Shown one piece after another: positions 28,051 through 37,680 of a stretch of DNA of 64,000 nucleotides. Position numbers and translations under genes: made by a program. The notes under the pieces are model-generated. The model did not search any database. It had not been told where the DNA came from and was given only the letters and a program-made list of their open reading frames with translations. This DNA is from Mariniflexile litorale (GTDB lineage Bacteria > Bacteroidota > Bacteroidia > Flavobacteriales > Flavobacteriaceae). Numbering within the stretch: position 1 is the stretch's first letter; each line of letters opens with the position of its first letter. The stretch covers positions 1,683,501-1,747,500 of the forward strand of contig NZ_CP155618.1 in NCBI RefSeq assembly GCF_031128465.2. The letters are read 5' to 3'.

Positions 28051-28590
28051 ATGAAGGCATTAAAAGAGTTTACAATTCCATTTGTAGGGTTAAAGCTAGG
28101 AAAACACCATTTTGAGTATAAAATAGAGAAAGCGTTCTTTGAATATTTTGAGTATGAAGAGTTTAACGATGTAAATATTGACGTACATCTTGTATTAGAT
28201 AAAAAGTCAACTTTATTAGAATTAAACTTTAAAATTTCAGGATTTGTAAATGTTAATTGCGATTTAACAAACGAACCTTATAATCAAATCATAAATAATG
28301 AGTTTGATTTGGTGGTGAAATTTGGAGATGAATACAATGACGAGTTAGAAGATATTCTTATTGTGCCTCACGGGACATACGAAGTTAATATTCAACAATA
28401 CATTTACGAATTAATTGTACTTTCTGTACCAATTAAACGCATACATCCAGGAGTTGAAGATGGAACTTTAGATTCTGATATACTTGATAAACTAGAAGAA
28501 TTAAGCCCAAAGCTTAAAGAAGAAAAAGAAACTGAAGAGGAAACCGATCCTCGTTGGAATACATTAAAGAAACTATTAACGGATAAATAA
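28051..28590 (+). CDS. DUF177 protein (YceD-like)
   Basis: A 179-residue acidic protein from the ATG at 28051 (GTG at 28045 is an alternative). It matches DUF177, with a central NCDLTNEPYNQ and a C-terminal PLKxIHPG-like IKRIHPG, followed by DPRWNTLKKLL. The DUF177 gene lies directly before rpmF in many bacteria and has been linked to 23S rRNA processing. The 9-nt spacing to rpmF here supports an operon with ribosomal protein L32. Confidence 0.85.
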   Translation: MKALKEFTIPFVGLKLGKHHFEYKIEKAFFEYFEYEEFNDVNIDVHLVLDKKSTLLELNFKISGFVNVNCDLTNEPYNQIINNEFDLVVKFGDEYNDELEDILIVPHGTYEVNIQQYIYELIVLSVPIKRIHPGVEDGTLDSDILDKLEELSPKLKEEKETEEETDPRWNTLKKLLTDK

Positions 28591-28599
28591 ATATAAAAA

Positions 28600-28803
28600 A
28601 TGGCACATCCTAAGAGAAAAATCTCGAGAACAAGAAGAGATAAAAGAAGAACACATTATAAAGCAACTGCGCCACAGATTGCTACTTGCCCAACAACAGG
28701 TGAAGCACATTTGTATCACAGAGCACACTGGCATGAAGGAAAACTATATTACAGAGGTCAAGTGTTAATTGACAACTCTGAAGCTGTAGAAAACGTAGCA
28801 TAA
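28600..28803 (+). CDS. rpmF: 50S ribosomal protein L32
   Basis: A 67-residue basic protein with the L32 start [16 protein letters not shown]. The usual zinc Cys residues are mostly absent: there is a single Cys in [10 protein letters not shown] and no CxxC pairs, so this looks like a zinc-independent L32. It follows DUF177 by 9 nt and is closed by a strong terminator. fabH begins 180 nt on, continuing the widespread yceD-rpmF-fabH order. Confidence 0.95.
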   Translation: MAHPKRKISRTRRDKRRTHYKATAPQIATCPTTGEAHLYHRAHWHEGKLYYRGQVLIDNSEAVENVA

Positions 28804-28823
28804 ATAGTATGCACGCATATAAT

Positions 28824-28851
28824 AAAACGCTCACATGTGAGCGTTTTTTTT
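28824..28851 (+). terminator. Palindromic terminator after rpmF
   Basis: A perfect palindrome AAAACGCTCACA/TGTGAGCGTTTT (28824-28847) followed by Ts. It lies 20 nt past the rpmF stop and divides the ribosomal and lipid parts of the cluster. Confidence 0.85.
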
Positions 28852-28900
28852 ATGATATGCTTTTTCTACAGGACAAAAACACGTAATTTGTATAATCTTT

Positions 28901-28975
28901 CGTCAAATTTTAGTAGTTTTCACGAAATTTTGAGTGTTTTTGTTCAATTTTAATGATTTTTTGATCAATTTAACT
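28901..28975 (+). repeat. Degenerate ~20-bp tandem repeats upstream of fabH
   Basis: AATTTT cores occur at 28906, 28926 and 28946, with a shorter AATTT at 28967. The first three are each followed by a TTTT block about 11 nt later, so the unit repeats every 20-21 bp, two turns of the helix. The array ends about 10 nt before the fabH ATG and overlaps where the promoter should be. It may be an operator array for a regulator of lipid synthesis, or simple AT-rich sequence. Confidence 0.4.
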
Positions 28976-28983
28976 ATAAAGTT

Positions 28984-29985
28984 ATGGGAAAAATCTCAGC
29001 AGCAATAACCGCTGTTGGTGCATATGTGCCAGAATACGTATTAACCAATCAAATTCTTGAAACATTGGTTGATACTAATGATGAATGGATAACTTCCAGA
29101 ACAGGAATAAAAGAACGTCGTATACTCAAAGACGAAGGAAAAGGAACTTCTTACCTAGCGATTAAAGCAGCACAAGACCTTATTAATAAAACTGGGATAG
29201 ACCCAAAAACGATTGAACTTGTTATTGTTGCAACCGCAACACCAGATATGAAAGCGGCTTCCACAGCTTCTTTTACTGCTACTGAAATAGGTGCGACAAA
29301 TGCATTTTCATTTGACATGGACGCAGCTTGCTCTAGTTTTTTATACGGTATGTCTGTTGCAGCTAGTTATATAGAGTCAGGTCGTTATAAAAATGTATTA
29401 TTAATTGGCGCTGATAAAATGTCTTCAATAATTAATTATACAGATCGGGCCACTTGTATTATTTTTGGTGATGGAGCAGGTGCTGTTTTGTTTGAACCTA
29501 ATGAAGAAGGTTTAGGTCTTCAAGACGAATACCTTAGAAGCGATGGTAGTGGTAGAGAGTTTTTACAAGCCACTTACGGTGGATCTTCTTTTCCAATAAC
29601 ACCGGAAGCTCTAGAAAAAGGAGGACAGTATGCTTTTCAAGAAGGAAAAACGGTATTTAAAAACGCCGTGTTTAATATGGCAGATGCTGCTGTTAAAATA
29701 TTAGAACGTAATAATTTAACCAAAGAAGATGTCGATTGGTTGGCTGCACATCAAGCAAATAAGCGTATTATTGATGCAACTGCTCAACGTATCGAATTAG
29801 AAGAATCGAAAGTGATGATTAATATTCATAAGTATGGTAATACAACATCAGCGACGTTACCATTACTATTAAGTGATTATGAATCGCAACTTAAAAAAGG
29901 AGATAATGTAATTTTTGCCGCTTTTGGAGGCGGATTTAATTGGGGATCCATTTATTTAAAATGGGCATATAATTCAGTAAACTAA
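28984..29985 (+). CDS. fabH: 3-oxoacyl-ACP synthase III
   Basis: A 333-residue ketosynthase III that condenses acetyl-CoA with malonyl-ACP to begin fatty acid synthesis. The catalytic Cys is in DMDAACSSFLYG, the His in DWLAAHQANKRI and the Asn in HKYGNTTSAT. The protein begins at an ATG right after the AT-rich repeat array. It is followed by accB (23 nt) and accC, so one operon would provide both malonyl-CoA and the initiating enzyme. Confidence 0.95.
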   Translation: MGKISAAITAVGAYVPEYVLTNQILETLVDTNDEWITSRTGIKERRILKDEGKGTSYLAIKAAQDLINKTGIDPKTIELVIVATATPDMKAASTASFTATEIGATNAFSFDMDAACSSFLYGMSVAASYIESGRYKNVLLIGADKMSSIINYTDRATCIIFGDGAGAVLFEPNEEGLGLQDEYLRSDGSGREFLQATYGGSSFPITPEALEKGGQYAFQEGKTVFKNAVFNMADAAVKILERNNLTKEDVDWLAAHQANKRIIDATAQRIELEESKVMINIHKYGNTTSATLPLLLSDYESQLKKGDNVIFAAFGGGFNWGSIYLKWAYNSVN

Positions 29986-30008
29986 CCATTAACTAATTAG
30001 TAAAGATT

Positions 30009-30488
30009 ATGGATATTAAAGAAATTCAAAACTTAATCAAATTTGTTGCCAAATCAGGGGCAAGTGAGGTTAAATTAGAAATGGATGATATTAAAATCAC
30101 CATAAAAACAGGGTCAGACCCAGAAACAACAGCCGTTCATTATGCACCAGTAACAACTCAAATGCCTCAAATGCATGCACCAGTTACTGAAGCAAAATCA
30201 ACTACCGAAGGTGCTGTACCTGTAGCTCAAGCAACGGAAGACTCAAAATACATCACTATAAAATCGCCTATTATTGGAACTTTTTATAGAAAACCATCAC
30301 CTGACAAGCCTTTATTTGTTGAGGTTGGGCAAACCATTGCAGAAGGTGATGTGCTTTGTATTATAGAAGCGATGAAACTTTTTAACGAAATTGAATCTGA
30401 AGTTTCCGGAAAAGTGGTTAAAATATTAGTTGATGATTCATCACCTGTAGAATTCGATCAACCATTATTTTTGGTAGACCCATCTTAA
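30009..30488 (+). CDS. accB: Biotin carboxyl carrier protein of acetyl-CoA carboxylase
   Basis: A 159-residue protein with a helical N-terminus, a flexible middle rich in T, A and P, and a C-terminal biotinyl domain. The biotinylated Lys is in the canonical IIEAMKLFNEIE. It carries carboxybiotin from AccC to the carboxyltransferase. It lies between fabH and accC in one operon, and a gap of about 80 nt separates it from accC. Confidence 0.96.
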   Translation: MDIKEIQNLIKFVAKSGASEVKLEMDDIKITIKTGSDPETTAVHYAPVTTQMPQMHAPVTEAKSTTEGAVPVAQATEDSKYITIKSPIIGTFYRKPSPDKPLFVEVGQTIAEGDVLCIIEAMKLFNEIESEVSGKVVKILVDDSSPVEFDQPLFLVDPS

Positions 30489-30570
30489 TATAAATCCCAA
30501 TTTTCAATTGCCAAATTCCAACAACAACTTTTGGGATTTGTTTTTTGAATATTGAAAATTTGAAGAATTT

Positions 30571-31923
30571 ATGTTTAAAAAAATATTGATTGCCAATAGA
30601 GGGGAAATAGCACTGCGTGTTATTAGAACCTGTAAAGAAATGGGCATAAAAACAGTGGCAGTATATTCTACCGCTGATGCTGAAAGTTTGCATGTTAAGT
30701 TTGCAGATGAAGCTGTTTGTATAGGACCACCATCTAGTAGTTTATCATATTTAAAAATGTCTAACATTATAGCAGCGGCCGAAATTACCAATGCAGATGC
30801 TATACATCCAGGTTACGGATTTTTATCAGAAAACGCTAAATTTTCAAAAATTTGTGAAGAACACGGAATAAAATTTATTGGTGCTTCTCCAGAAATGATT
30901 GATAGGATGGGAGACAAAGCCAATGCAAAAACGACTATGATTGCTGCAGGCGTGCCTTGTGTTCCAGGAAGTGAAGGGATTATAAAGTCATTCGAAGAAT
31001 GTGAAAAAATCGCTAAAACTACAGGATATCCAGTCATGCTTAAAGCTTCTGCTGGAGGCGGAGGAAAAGGAATGAGAGGCGTTTTTAAACCTGAAAATTT
31101 AAGAGACGCTTGGGATTCTGCACGCCAAGAAAGTAAAGCTGCTTTTGGCAATGACGATATGTACATGGAGAAACTTATTGAAGAACCAAGACATATTGAA
31201 ATTCAAATTGTAGGAGATTCTACAGGAAGAGCATGTCATCTATCTGAAAGAGATTGCTCCATTCAACGTCGTCATCAAAAGTTAACTGAAGAAACTCCTT
31301 CACCATTTATGACTGATGAACTTCGAGAAAAAATGGGAGCTGCAGCTGTAAAAGCAGCAGAATATATTAAATACGAAGGCGCAGGAACTATTGAATTTTT
31401 AGTAGATAAGCACCGCAATTTCTATTTTATGGAAATGAATACGCGTATTCAAGTAGAACATCCAATTACAGAACAAGTTATCGATTTCGATTTAATTCGC
31501 GAACAAATTCTTGTGGCTGCTGGCGTGCCAATTTCAGGTAAAAATTATTTGCCAAAATTACATTCTATTGAATGTCGTATTAATGCCGAAGACCCGTTTA
31601 ATGGGTTTAGACCATCACCAGGAACTATTACAACATTGCATGCGCCAGGAGGTCATGGTGTACGTTTAGATACGCATGTATATGCTGGTTATACGATTCC
31701 GCCAAATTACGATTCAATGATTGCTAAGTTAATAACAACAGCGCAAACTAGAGAAGAAGCTATTAATAAAATGAAGCGCGCTTTAGATGAATTTGTAATT
31801 GAAGGGGTAAAAACCACGATACCATTCCACAGACAATTAATGGATCACCCAGATTATTTAGCTGGAAATTACACGACCAAGTTTATGGAAGATTTTGTAA
31901 TGGAAAAACAAATTGAAGAATAA
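30571..31923 (+). CDS. accC: Biotin carboxylase subunit of acetyl-CoA carboxylase
   Basis: A 450-residue ATP-grasp enzyme that carboxylates biotin on AccB. The N-terminal [18 protein letters not shown], the glycine loop [29 protein letters not shown] and [14 protein letters not shown] are diagnostic. It is the last gene of the fabH-accB-accC operon and is followed directly by a terminator. The carboxyltransferase genes are not in this window. Confidence 0.97.
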   Translation: MFKKILIANRGEIALRVIRTCKEMGIKTVAVYSTADAESLHVKFADEAVCIGPPSSSLSYLKMSNIIAAAEITNADAIHPGYGFLSENAKFSKICEEHGIKFIGASPEMIDRMGDKANAKTTMIAAGVPCVPGSEGIIKSFEECEKIAKTTGYPVMLKASAGGGGKGMRGVFKPENLRDAWDSARQESKAAFGNDDMYMEKLIEEPRHIEIQIVGDSTGRACHLSERDCSIQRRHQKLTEETPSPFMTDELREKMGAAAVKAAEYIKYEGAGTIEFLVDKHRNFYFMEMNTRIQVEHPITEQVIDFDLIREQILVAAGVPISGKNYLPKLHSIECRINAEDPFNGFRPSPGTITTLHAPGGHGVRLDTHVYAGYTIPPNYDSMIAKLITTAQTREEAINKMKRALDEFVIEGVKTTIPFHRQLMDHPDYLAGNYTTKFMEDFVMEKQIEE

Positions 31924-31929
31924 ATATTA

Positions 31930-31960
31930 AAAACTCCGGAAGCAATTTCGGAGTTTTTTT
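31930..31960 (+). terminator. Terminator after accC
   Basis: AAAACTCCG (31930-31938) pairs with CGGAGTTTT (31949-31957) around a 10-nt loop, followed by a T run, 6 nt past the accC stop. The region from 31960 to 32137 has no gene; it holds a short CCCGAT/ATCGGG hairpin near 32068-32083. Confidence 0.8.
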
Positions 31961-32137
31961 ATGGTGTTCCTTTCGCTTTTTTAAGGAAAAGCAAAAGTCA
32001 AGCTTTACTCATTATTTTTTAATTTTGAATAATGTATTCGTGAATATAAATATTTCACTACTCGCTTCCCGATAAAAATCGGGAGAGCTCAAACAAACCG
32101 TTCAATCCTTCACACAACAACCTAAGGCCAAATTCAC

Positions 32138-32145
32138 TATTTTTG
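32138..32145 (+). promoter_or_regulatory. -7 box upstream of mtgA
   Basis: TATTTTTG matches TAnnTTTG about 63 nt before the mtgA start. No well-placed TTG was identified, so this is tentative. Confidence 0.3.
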
Positions 32146-32207
32146 TCCATAATGAACAGCAACCTCATTTAAAAATGCTAGGAATTATGACATTAGAACA
32201 ATAGTAT

Positions 32208-32888
32208 ATGAAAAAGATATTTAGGTTTTTATTTAAAAGTCTCCTTTGGTTTTTTGCTATTTCAATAGGCTTAGTTATTCTATTTAAATGGTTGCCTATT
32301 CCAATAACACCTTTAATGGTTATAAGAACTGTTGAGCAAAAAAAGGAAGGAAAAGATATAGTGTGGAAACATGATTGGGAGTCTATTGATAATATTTCTA
32401 AAAACCTGCAACTAGCAGTTATATGTAGTGAGGATCAAGACTTTTTAAACCATCATGGGTTTGATATGAAGGCGATTGAAAAAGCCTTGGAATACAATAA
32501 AAAAGGTAAGAAAACGAGAGGCGCTAGCACCATTAGCCAGCAAACTGCTAAAAATGTTTTTCTTTGGCCAAATAGGAGCTGGTTACGTAAAGGACTAGAA
32601 GCTTATTTTACATTTTTAATAGAATTAATTTGGTCTAAAGAACGAATCATGGAAGTGTATTTAAATAGTATTGAAATGGGTAATGGTATTTATGGAGCTG
32701 AAGCTGCTGCACAACATTGGTTTAAACGACCAGCGGCTAATTTACGGCAACAAGAAGCTGCTGCTATTGCTGCCATTCTTCCAAGTCCGTTAAGATATAG
32801 AGCAAATCCAGCTACCAATTATATTCAAGGTAGAAAGAATTGGATAATCCGGCAAATGCATTTTTTTGGTCCTTTAAATTACAATTAA
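32208..32888 (+). CDS. mtgA: Monofunctional biosynthetic peptidoglycan transglycosylase
   Basis: A 226-residue GT51 enzyme with one N-terminal membrane helix (SLLWFFAISIGLVILF). The catalytic Glu lies in CSEDQDFLNHHGFD, with GASTISQQTAKN and SKERIMEVYLNSIEMGNGIYG as further GT51 motifs. It polymerises lipid II into glycan strands at the periplasmic face of the inner membrane, without a transpeptidase domain. The next gene starts 3 nt after its stop, so they are likely coupled. Confidence 0.95.
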   Translation: MKKIFRFLFKSLLWFFAISIGLVILFKWLPIPITPLMVIRTVEQKKEGKDIVWKHDWESIDNISKNLQLAVICSEDQDFLNHHGFDMKAIEKALEYNKKGKKTRGASTISQQTAKNVFLWPNRSWLRKGLEAYFTFLIELIWSKERIMEVYLNSIEMGNGIYGAEAAAQHWFKRPAANLRQQEAAAIAAILPSPLRYRANPATNYIQGRKNWIIRQMHFFGPLNYN

Positions 32889-32890
32889 AC

Positions 32891-33352
32891 ATGGGTTCAA
32901 GCTCGACCATTAAAGAATATTTGTATGCGCAATGTGTAGATTTTGTTGAACACAGGTTTCAAACGATTCAAAACACCATTCAAGAAATTCAGGAATCGTT
33001 GCTTTCTGAAACTAAAAGTAGCGCGGGCGATAAACACGAAACAGGGCGCGCTATGTTGCAACTGGAACGTGAAAAAGCAGGGAATCAGCTTGCAGAAATT
33101 CAGAAAATTAAAGAGATTTTTTCTAAAATAGATATTTCTAAAACTTCAAAAACTATTGGCCTAGGGAGTCTTGTTTATACCACAAACTCTAATTATTTTA
33201 TTGGAATAAGCGCTGGCGAATTATCGGTAGATTCAACAAAATTTTATGCTATTTCTGCTAATACACCTATTGGGCAATTATTAATGGGAAAAACAATTGG
33301 AGAAGAAATTGTTTTTAGAGGACAGAACTTTGTTGTAAAAGAAGTCCTTTAG
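32891..33352 (+). CDS. Coiled-coil protein with Gre-C-like (GreA/GreB C-terminal) domain
   Basis: A 153-residue protein from the ATG at 32891 (the longer frame at 32840 overlaps mtgA). The N-terminal ~85 residues are predicted coiled coil. The C-terminal ~65 residues (GSLVYTTNSNYFIGIS ... ANTPIGQLLMGKTIGEEIVF) resemble the FKBP-like C-terminal domain of GreA. That layout suggests an RNA polymerase secondary-channel factor. Proteins of this kind are, to my memory, sometimes mislabelled as 3-oxoacyl-ACP synthase. Experimental function is unknown. Confidence 0.7.
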   Translation: MGSSSTIKEYLYAQCVDFVEHRFQTIQNTIQEIQESLLSETKSSAGDKHETGRAMLQLEREKAGNQLAEIQKIKEIFSKIDISKTSKTIGLGSLVYTTNSNYFIGISAGELSVDSTKFYAISANTPIGQLLMGKTIGEEIVFRGQNFVVKEVL

Positions 33353-33423
33353 AATATCAAAATTTGAATCTTAAAAATAACAGTGGCCAACATATGTATA
33401 AAATAAACCTTTTAAAATGTGCT

Positions 33424-34341
33424 TTAGAGGTTATTATAAATGGAAAGACAAATAGGTAATCCTTTTTTAAGTACTTTTTTGTGTTCAAAAAATACATTAT
33501 TACCATCTAAATCAGCTTCAATTAAATAATAATAACCTTTATAATAAGATTTTTTTACAACGGCTTTTAAGTTCGATGTATCAACTATTTTTAATTGGTT
33601 GGCATATATAATTCCTCCATTAATTACATTAAACTCGCCAAAAAATGAAGCAATCAATTTGTCTTCTGGGTTTTTATAAAGTTGTTGGGGCGTGCCTTTT
33701 ATCATAATCTTAGCATCGTGCAATACCATCATATGGTCTGAAAAGGACAGTACATCATCTTTATCATGCGTAGCAACAATACAAGTAATTTTCTTTTCTT
33801 TTAAATATTTAAAAAGACTGCGTCGTAACGACTGTTTTTTAAAATTATCAATATGGCTAAACGGCTCATCGAGTAATAAAACTTCGGGTTGTTTTGCAAT
33901 TGCACGGGCAATAGCAACGCGTTGTTTTTGTCCGCCACTTAATTCTTTAACTTTAATATGTGCGTAAGCTTGTAATTCAACAACTTCTAAAAGTTCGTTT
34001 GTACGAGCTTGTTTTTCTTCAGGATAAAAATTTGAAAGATAGGCTCCAATATTTTCAGCAACAGTAATAAAAGGCATCAAATCGAATTCTTGAGCCACAT
34101 ATTTCATATATTCAGGTCCGATAATGAGATTGTGTTTAGGTCCTAAAATTTCATTGTCTTTCCAGAAAATGTTACCTTCATTTAAATCATAAGTGCCGTA
34201 AAGCAACTTCAAAAGCGTGCTTTTTCCAGAACCGCTTTCACCAATAATAGAGAAATGCTCACCTGTTTTAACAGAAAAACTAATATCCTTTAAAATGGGT
34301 TGTTTTTTATATTGGAAAGTTAGGTTGTTTACTTGTAGCAT
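33424..34341 (-). CDS. ABC transporter ATP-binding protein
   Basis: A 305-residue ABC ATPase. Walker A is GESGSGKST, the signature LSGGQKQRVAIARAIA, Walker B VLLLDEPF and the H-loop VATHDKDD. The last ~70 residues form a C-terminal extension, likely a TOBE-like substrate-binding or regulatory region as in PotA/FbpC/CysA importers. No permease or binding-protein gene is adjacent. It lies 47 nt downstream of the prolyl oligopeptidase gene on the same strand, so it may be transcribed with it. The substrate is unknown. Confidence 0.88.
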   Translation of the reverse strand: MLQVNNLTFQYKKQPILKDISFSVKTGEHFSIIGESGSGKSTLLKLLYGTYDLNEGNIFWKDNEILGPKHNLIIGPEYMKYVAQEFDLMPFITVAENIGAYLSNFYPEEKQARTNELLEVVELQAYAHIKVKELSGGQKQRVAIARAIAKQPEVLLLDEPFSHIDNFKKQSLRRSLFKYLKEKKITCIVATHDKDDVLSFSDHMMVLHDAKIMIKGTPQQLYKNPEDKLIASFFGEFNVINGGIIYANQLKIVDTSNLKAVVKKSYYKGYYYLIEADLDGNNVFFEHKKVLKKGLPICLSIYNNL

Positions 34342-34388
34342 AAAATGATTTTGCTCAATGATGTAAAGAGGTATAGTTTTTTGGTGTC

Positions 34389-36533
34389 TTAATTTTTTAT
34401 TTTATTTGGTAACTCTTTAAACCCCATATTAAATAGTGTAAACCCAAAAACATCGGCATATTGTTCAATAGTTTTACTTACTGGAGTTCCTGCGCCATGA
34501 CCGGCATCGGTTTCAATACGTATGAGTGTGGGGTTGTTCCCTGTTTGCTTATTCTGTAATTCGGCTGCAAATTTAAAACTATGCGCAGGTACCACACGGT
34601 CGTCATGGTCGCCTGTAGTTATTAAAGTAGCGGGATATGGGACGCCTGTTTTTACATTATGCACTGGTGAATAATTTTTAAGATATTCAAACATTTCTTT
34701 AGAATCTTCGGCAGTACCATAATCGTATGCCCAGCCAGCTCCAGCTGTAAATGTGTGATATCGCAACATGTCTAATACACCAACGGCAGGCAATGCTACT
34801 TTAGCTAAATTAGGGCGTTGCGTCATAACGGCTCCTACTAGTAAGCCTCCGTTTGAGCCTCCTCGAATTGCTAGATAATCTGATGAAGTATAATTATTTG
34901 AAATTAAATATTCCGCAGCTGCTATAAAGTCATCAAATACATTTTGTTTTTTCATTTGGGTACCAGCATCGTGCCATTTCTTGCCATATTCACCACCCCC
35001 ACGCAAATTAGGTACGGCTAAAATACCACCTTGTTCCATCCAAACCGCATTGGGAATACTAAAAGCAGGTGTTAAACTAATATTGAAACCACCATATCCG
35101 TAAAGAATGGTTGGATTTTTATCATTGAGTTTTAATCCTTTTTTGTGAGTAATTATCATCGGGATTTTAGTGCCGTCTTTTGAAGTGTAAAAGACTTGTT
35201 CACTTTCGTAAGCATCACTATCAAATTCTATTTTTGGTTTCCAATATAAAGATGTGTTTCCCGTTTTTGGGTTGAACTTATAAATATTTGAAGGCGTATT
35301 GTAATTCGTAAATACATAATATAAAACAGCATCTTCTGCTTTTCCTCTAAAACCATCGGCGGTTCCTAACCCTGGAAGTTCAATCTCTTTAATTAAATTC
35401 CCTTGATAATCATATTGTTTTACTTTGGAAATAGCATCAACCATATAATTTGCAAAGAAATATCCACTTCCTTTTGATGGGTTTAAAACAAATTCAGTTT
35501 CTGGAATAACATCTACCCAATAGTCTGGAGTTGGATTTGAAGCATCAACCGAAACAATTTTTTTGTTTGGCGTATTTAGATTGGTTACTATAAATAGTTT
35601 GCTACCTTTATTTTCTATTACATAGGAATCACTATCCGTATGGTTTAAGATAGTAATTAATGGGCTGTTTTTATTTGATAAATCTTTTATAAAGAGTTTG
35701 TTTCCTGATGTAGAAATACGGGGTGTGATAATTAGATACCGATTGTCTTCAGTAACATTAGCATAAATATACCGATGTTTTTCTTCTGGTTTTCCACCAT
35801 AAATAAGAGCATCTTCGCTTTGAGAAGTTCCAAGTTTATGATAATATACTTTGTGCTGATCGGTTTTAGCAGAGAGTTCGCTGCCTTTTGGTTTGTCATA
35901 ACTAGAATAATAAAACCCTTCATTTTTGAACCAAGAAATCTGAGTAAATTTAACGTCAATTAAAGTGTCTTCAATAGGTTGTTTTGTTTCAGTATTTAAA
36001 ATTATTACTTTTCGCCAATCGCTACCACCTTCTGAGATAGAATAGGCTAATAGGCTTCCATCTTTTGAAAAACTTAAAGCATCTAGCGAGGTTGTGCCAT
36101 TTTTAGAAAAGGTGTTAGGGTCTAAAAACAATTCATCTTTACCGTTTTCTTTTTTCCTGTAAAGCACATTTTGGTTTTGCAAACCATCGTTTTTGGAGAA
36201 ATAAGTGTAGCCGCCTTCAATAAAAGGGGCACCAATTTTTTCATAATTCCAAATTTCAGAAAGACGTTCTTTCAGTTCATTTATATAAGGAATTTGTTTT
36301 AAATAGTTTGAAGTACATTCATTTTGTGCTTGTACCCAAGCTTCTGTTTCTTTACTTTGGTCGTCTTCCAACCAGCGATAAGGGTCTTTTATTTCTATAT
36401 CAAAGTAAGTATCAGTGGCATTAACAGTTTTTGTTTTAGGGTAATTCACAAGGGAGTCTTTTTTTTCTGTAAAATCTTTTTGACAAGTCTTAAAACTTAG
36501 TATGGCTATAAAACAGATTATTAATTTATTCAT
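34389..36533 (-). CDS. Prolyl oligopeptidase (peptidase S9A), exported
   Basis: A 714-residue S9 peptidase. An N-terminal beta-propeller begins near [17 protein letters not shown] and the C-terminal alpha/beta-hydrolase has the catalytic Ser in [13 protein letters not shown], the Asp in [12 protein letters not shown] and the His in DAGHGAG. The N-terminus has a hydrophobic stretch and Cys17 (FKTCQKD), so a signal peptide or lipoprotein anchor is likely. It cleaves short peptides after proline and would act in the periplasm or at the cell surface. The M28 peptidase gene is divergent from it. Confidence 0.93.
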   Translation of the reverse strand: MNKLIICFIAILSFKTCQKDFTEKKDSLVNYPKTKTVNATDTYFDIEIKDPYRWLEDDQSKETEAWVQAQNECTSNYLKQIPYINELKERLSEIWNYEKIGAPFIEGGYTYFSKNDGLQNQNVLYRKKENGKDELFLDPNTFSKNGTTSLDALSFSKDGSLLAYSISEGGSDWRKVIILNTETKQPIEDTLIDVKFTQISWFKNEGFYYSSYDKPKGSELSAKTDQHKVYYHKLGTSQSEDALIYGGKPEEKHRYIYANVTEDNRYLIITPRISTSGNKLFIKDLSNKNSPLITILNHTDSDSYVIENKGSKLFIVTNLNTPNKKIVSVDASNPTPDYWVDVIPETEFVLNPSKGSGYFFANYMVDAISKVKQYDYQGNLIKEIELPGLGTADGFRGKAEDAVLYYVFTNYNTPSNIYKFNPKTGNTSLYWKPKIEFDSDAYESEQVFYTSKDGTKIPMIITHKKGLKLNDKNPTILYGYGGFNISLTPAFSIPNAVWMEQGGILAVPNLRGGGEYGKKWHDAGTQMKKQNVFDDFIAAAEYLISNNYTSSDYLAIRGGSNGGLLVGAVMTQRPNLAKVALPAVGVLDMLRYHTFTAGAGWAYDYGTAEDSKEMFEYLKNYSPVHNVKTGVPYPATLITTGDHDDRVVPAHSFKFAAELQNKQTGNNPTLIRIETDAGHGAGTPVSKTIEQYADVFGFTLFNMGFKELPNKIKN

Positions 36534-36663
36534 ACCGTTAGTGGTTTATAATAATTCAAAATTAAGCAAAATACTTTAGTTGAAATGGTGTCTTAACATT
36601 TTATGATTACTAATAAATTAGAAGACTTGTTTATCTTTGAAATATTTTTTAAAATGATTGATT

Positions 36664-37620
36664 ATGAAGAGACCCCTTATTATTTTATTATTAACACTAA
36701 GTAGCTTTACACTATTTTCTCAGGCTGAAATTACTGAAACTGAGATTAAAGACCATATTGAATTTTTAACTTCTGAAAAGAATGCAGGGCGATATCCTGG
36801 AGGAAAAGCAAATAAGCGTGTTGTTAAATATTTGATAGAGGCATTTAAAGAAATAGGATTGGAAGCTTTTAATCAGGATTATAAGCAAGTTTTTGAGGTA
36901 GCCTTGCGAGTAGAAAAAGGAGTAAAAAAACAACCAATAGTAAAAACGTGGAATGTTGTTGGTTTTATTAAAGGGAATGACCCAGATTTGCAACATGAGT
37001 ACATTGTTTTAGGCGCACATTATGATCATTTAGGACTTGGCGGTCCTTCTTCCAAATCGGAGAAGAAAAATACAATTCATTACGGTGCCGATGATAATGC
37101 TAGCGGAACTGCGGCCTTATTGGAAATTGCTGAAAAACTCATAAATAATAAAGAACAGTTAAAAAGAAGTGTTTTGTTTATAGCCTTTGGAGCAGAAGAA
37201 CAAGGGCTTCTAGGTAGTAAATATTTTGTAGAACATCCTTTAGTACCGCTTTCTCAAATCAAATTAATGATAAATATGGATATGGTCGGGAGATTGAATA
37301 CTGAAAAACAGGTGTATATGGGTGGTGCAGGAACGTTTCCAGACGGAGTGCGTTTTATGAAAGAATTAGGTGAATATTTAGGACTACAACCCATTGTTCA
37401 TTCTGGTTCAGTAGCAGGGTCTGATCATGTATCGTTTTATAAAAAAGGGATATCAGTTTTAGGAATGCACACTGGAGGTCACGATCAGTACCATACTCCA
37501 GAAGACACATTAGATTTAATTAATTTACCAGGAGAAAAAGAGGTCTGTGAATATATTTTTCAAACCATATTAGCTAAGGCTTCTTCAGATGAGGCTATCT
37601 TCTTTATAAACCAAGATTAA
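36664..37620 (+). CDS. M28 family zinc aminopeptidase, exported
   Basis: A 318-residue protein with a signal peptide (PLIILLLTLSSFTLFSQ). Metal ligands of the M28 co-catalytic zinc site are visible: His in GAHYDHLG, Asp in GADDNASG, the EE in FGAEEQGLLG, Asp in MDMVGR and His near the end. The ATG at 36664 is preferred over an in-frame TTG at 36658, as it fits a normal signal peptide. M28 enzymes release N-terminal residues. With the neighbouring S9 peptidase and the M1 and S8 proteins it points to peptide use outside the cytoplasm. Confidence 0.93.
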   Translation: MKRPLIILLLTLSSFTLFSQAEITETEIKDHIEFLTSEKNAGRYPGGKANKRVVKYLIEAFKEIGLEAFNQDYKQVFEVALRVEKGVKKQPIVKTWNVVGFIKGNDPDLQHEYIVLGAHYDHLGLGGPSSKSEKKNTIHYGADDNASGTAALLEIAEKLINNKEQLKRSVLFIAFGAEEQGLLGSKYFVEHPLVPLSQIKLMINMDMVGRLNTEKQVYMGGAGTFPDGVRFMKELGEYLGLQPIVHSGSVAGSDHVSFYKKGISVLGMHTGGHDQYHTPEDTLDLINLPGEKEVCEYIFQTILAKASSDEAIFFINQD

Positions 37621-37623
37621 ATA

Positions 37624-37655
37624 AAAAGCTCCAGATGATTATCTGAAGCTTTTTG
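37624..37655. terminator. Bidirectional terminator between M28 gene and asd
   Basis: A 13-bp stem with one mismatch (37624-37636 with 37641-37653) around a 4-nt loop, flanked by A and T tracts, between convergent genes. It can serve both strands. Confidence 0.75.
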
Positions 37656-37680
37656 TTTAATCTAAATACCGTTAATGTAT

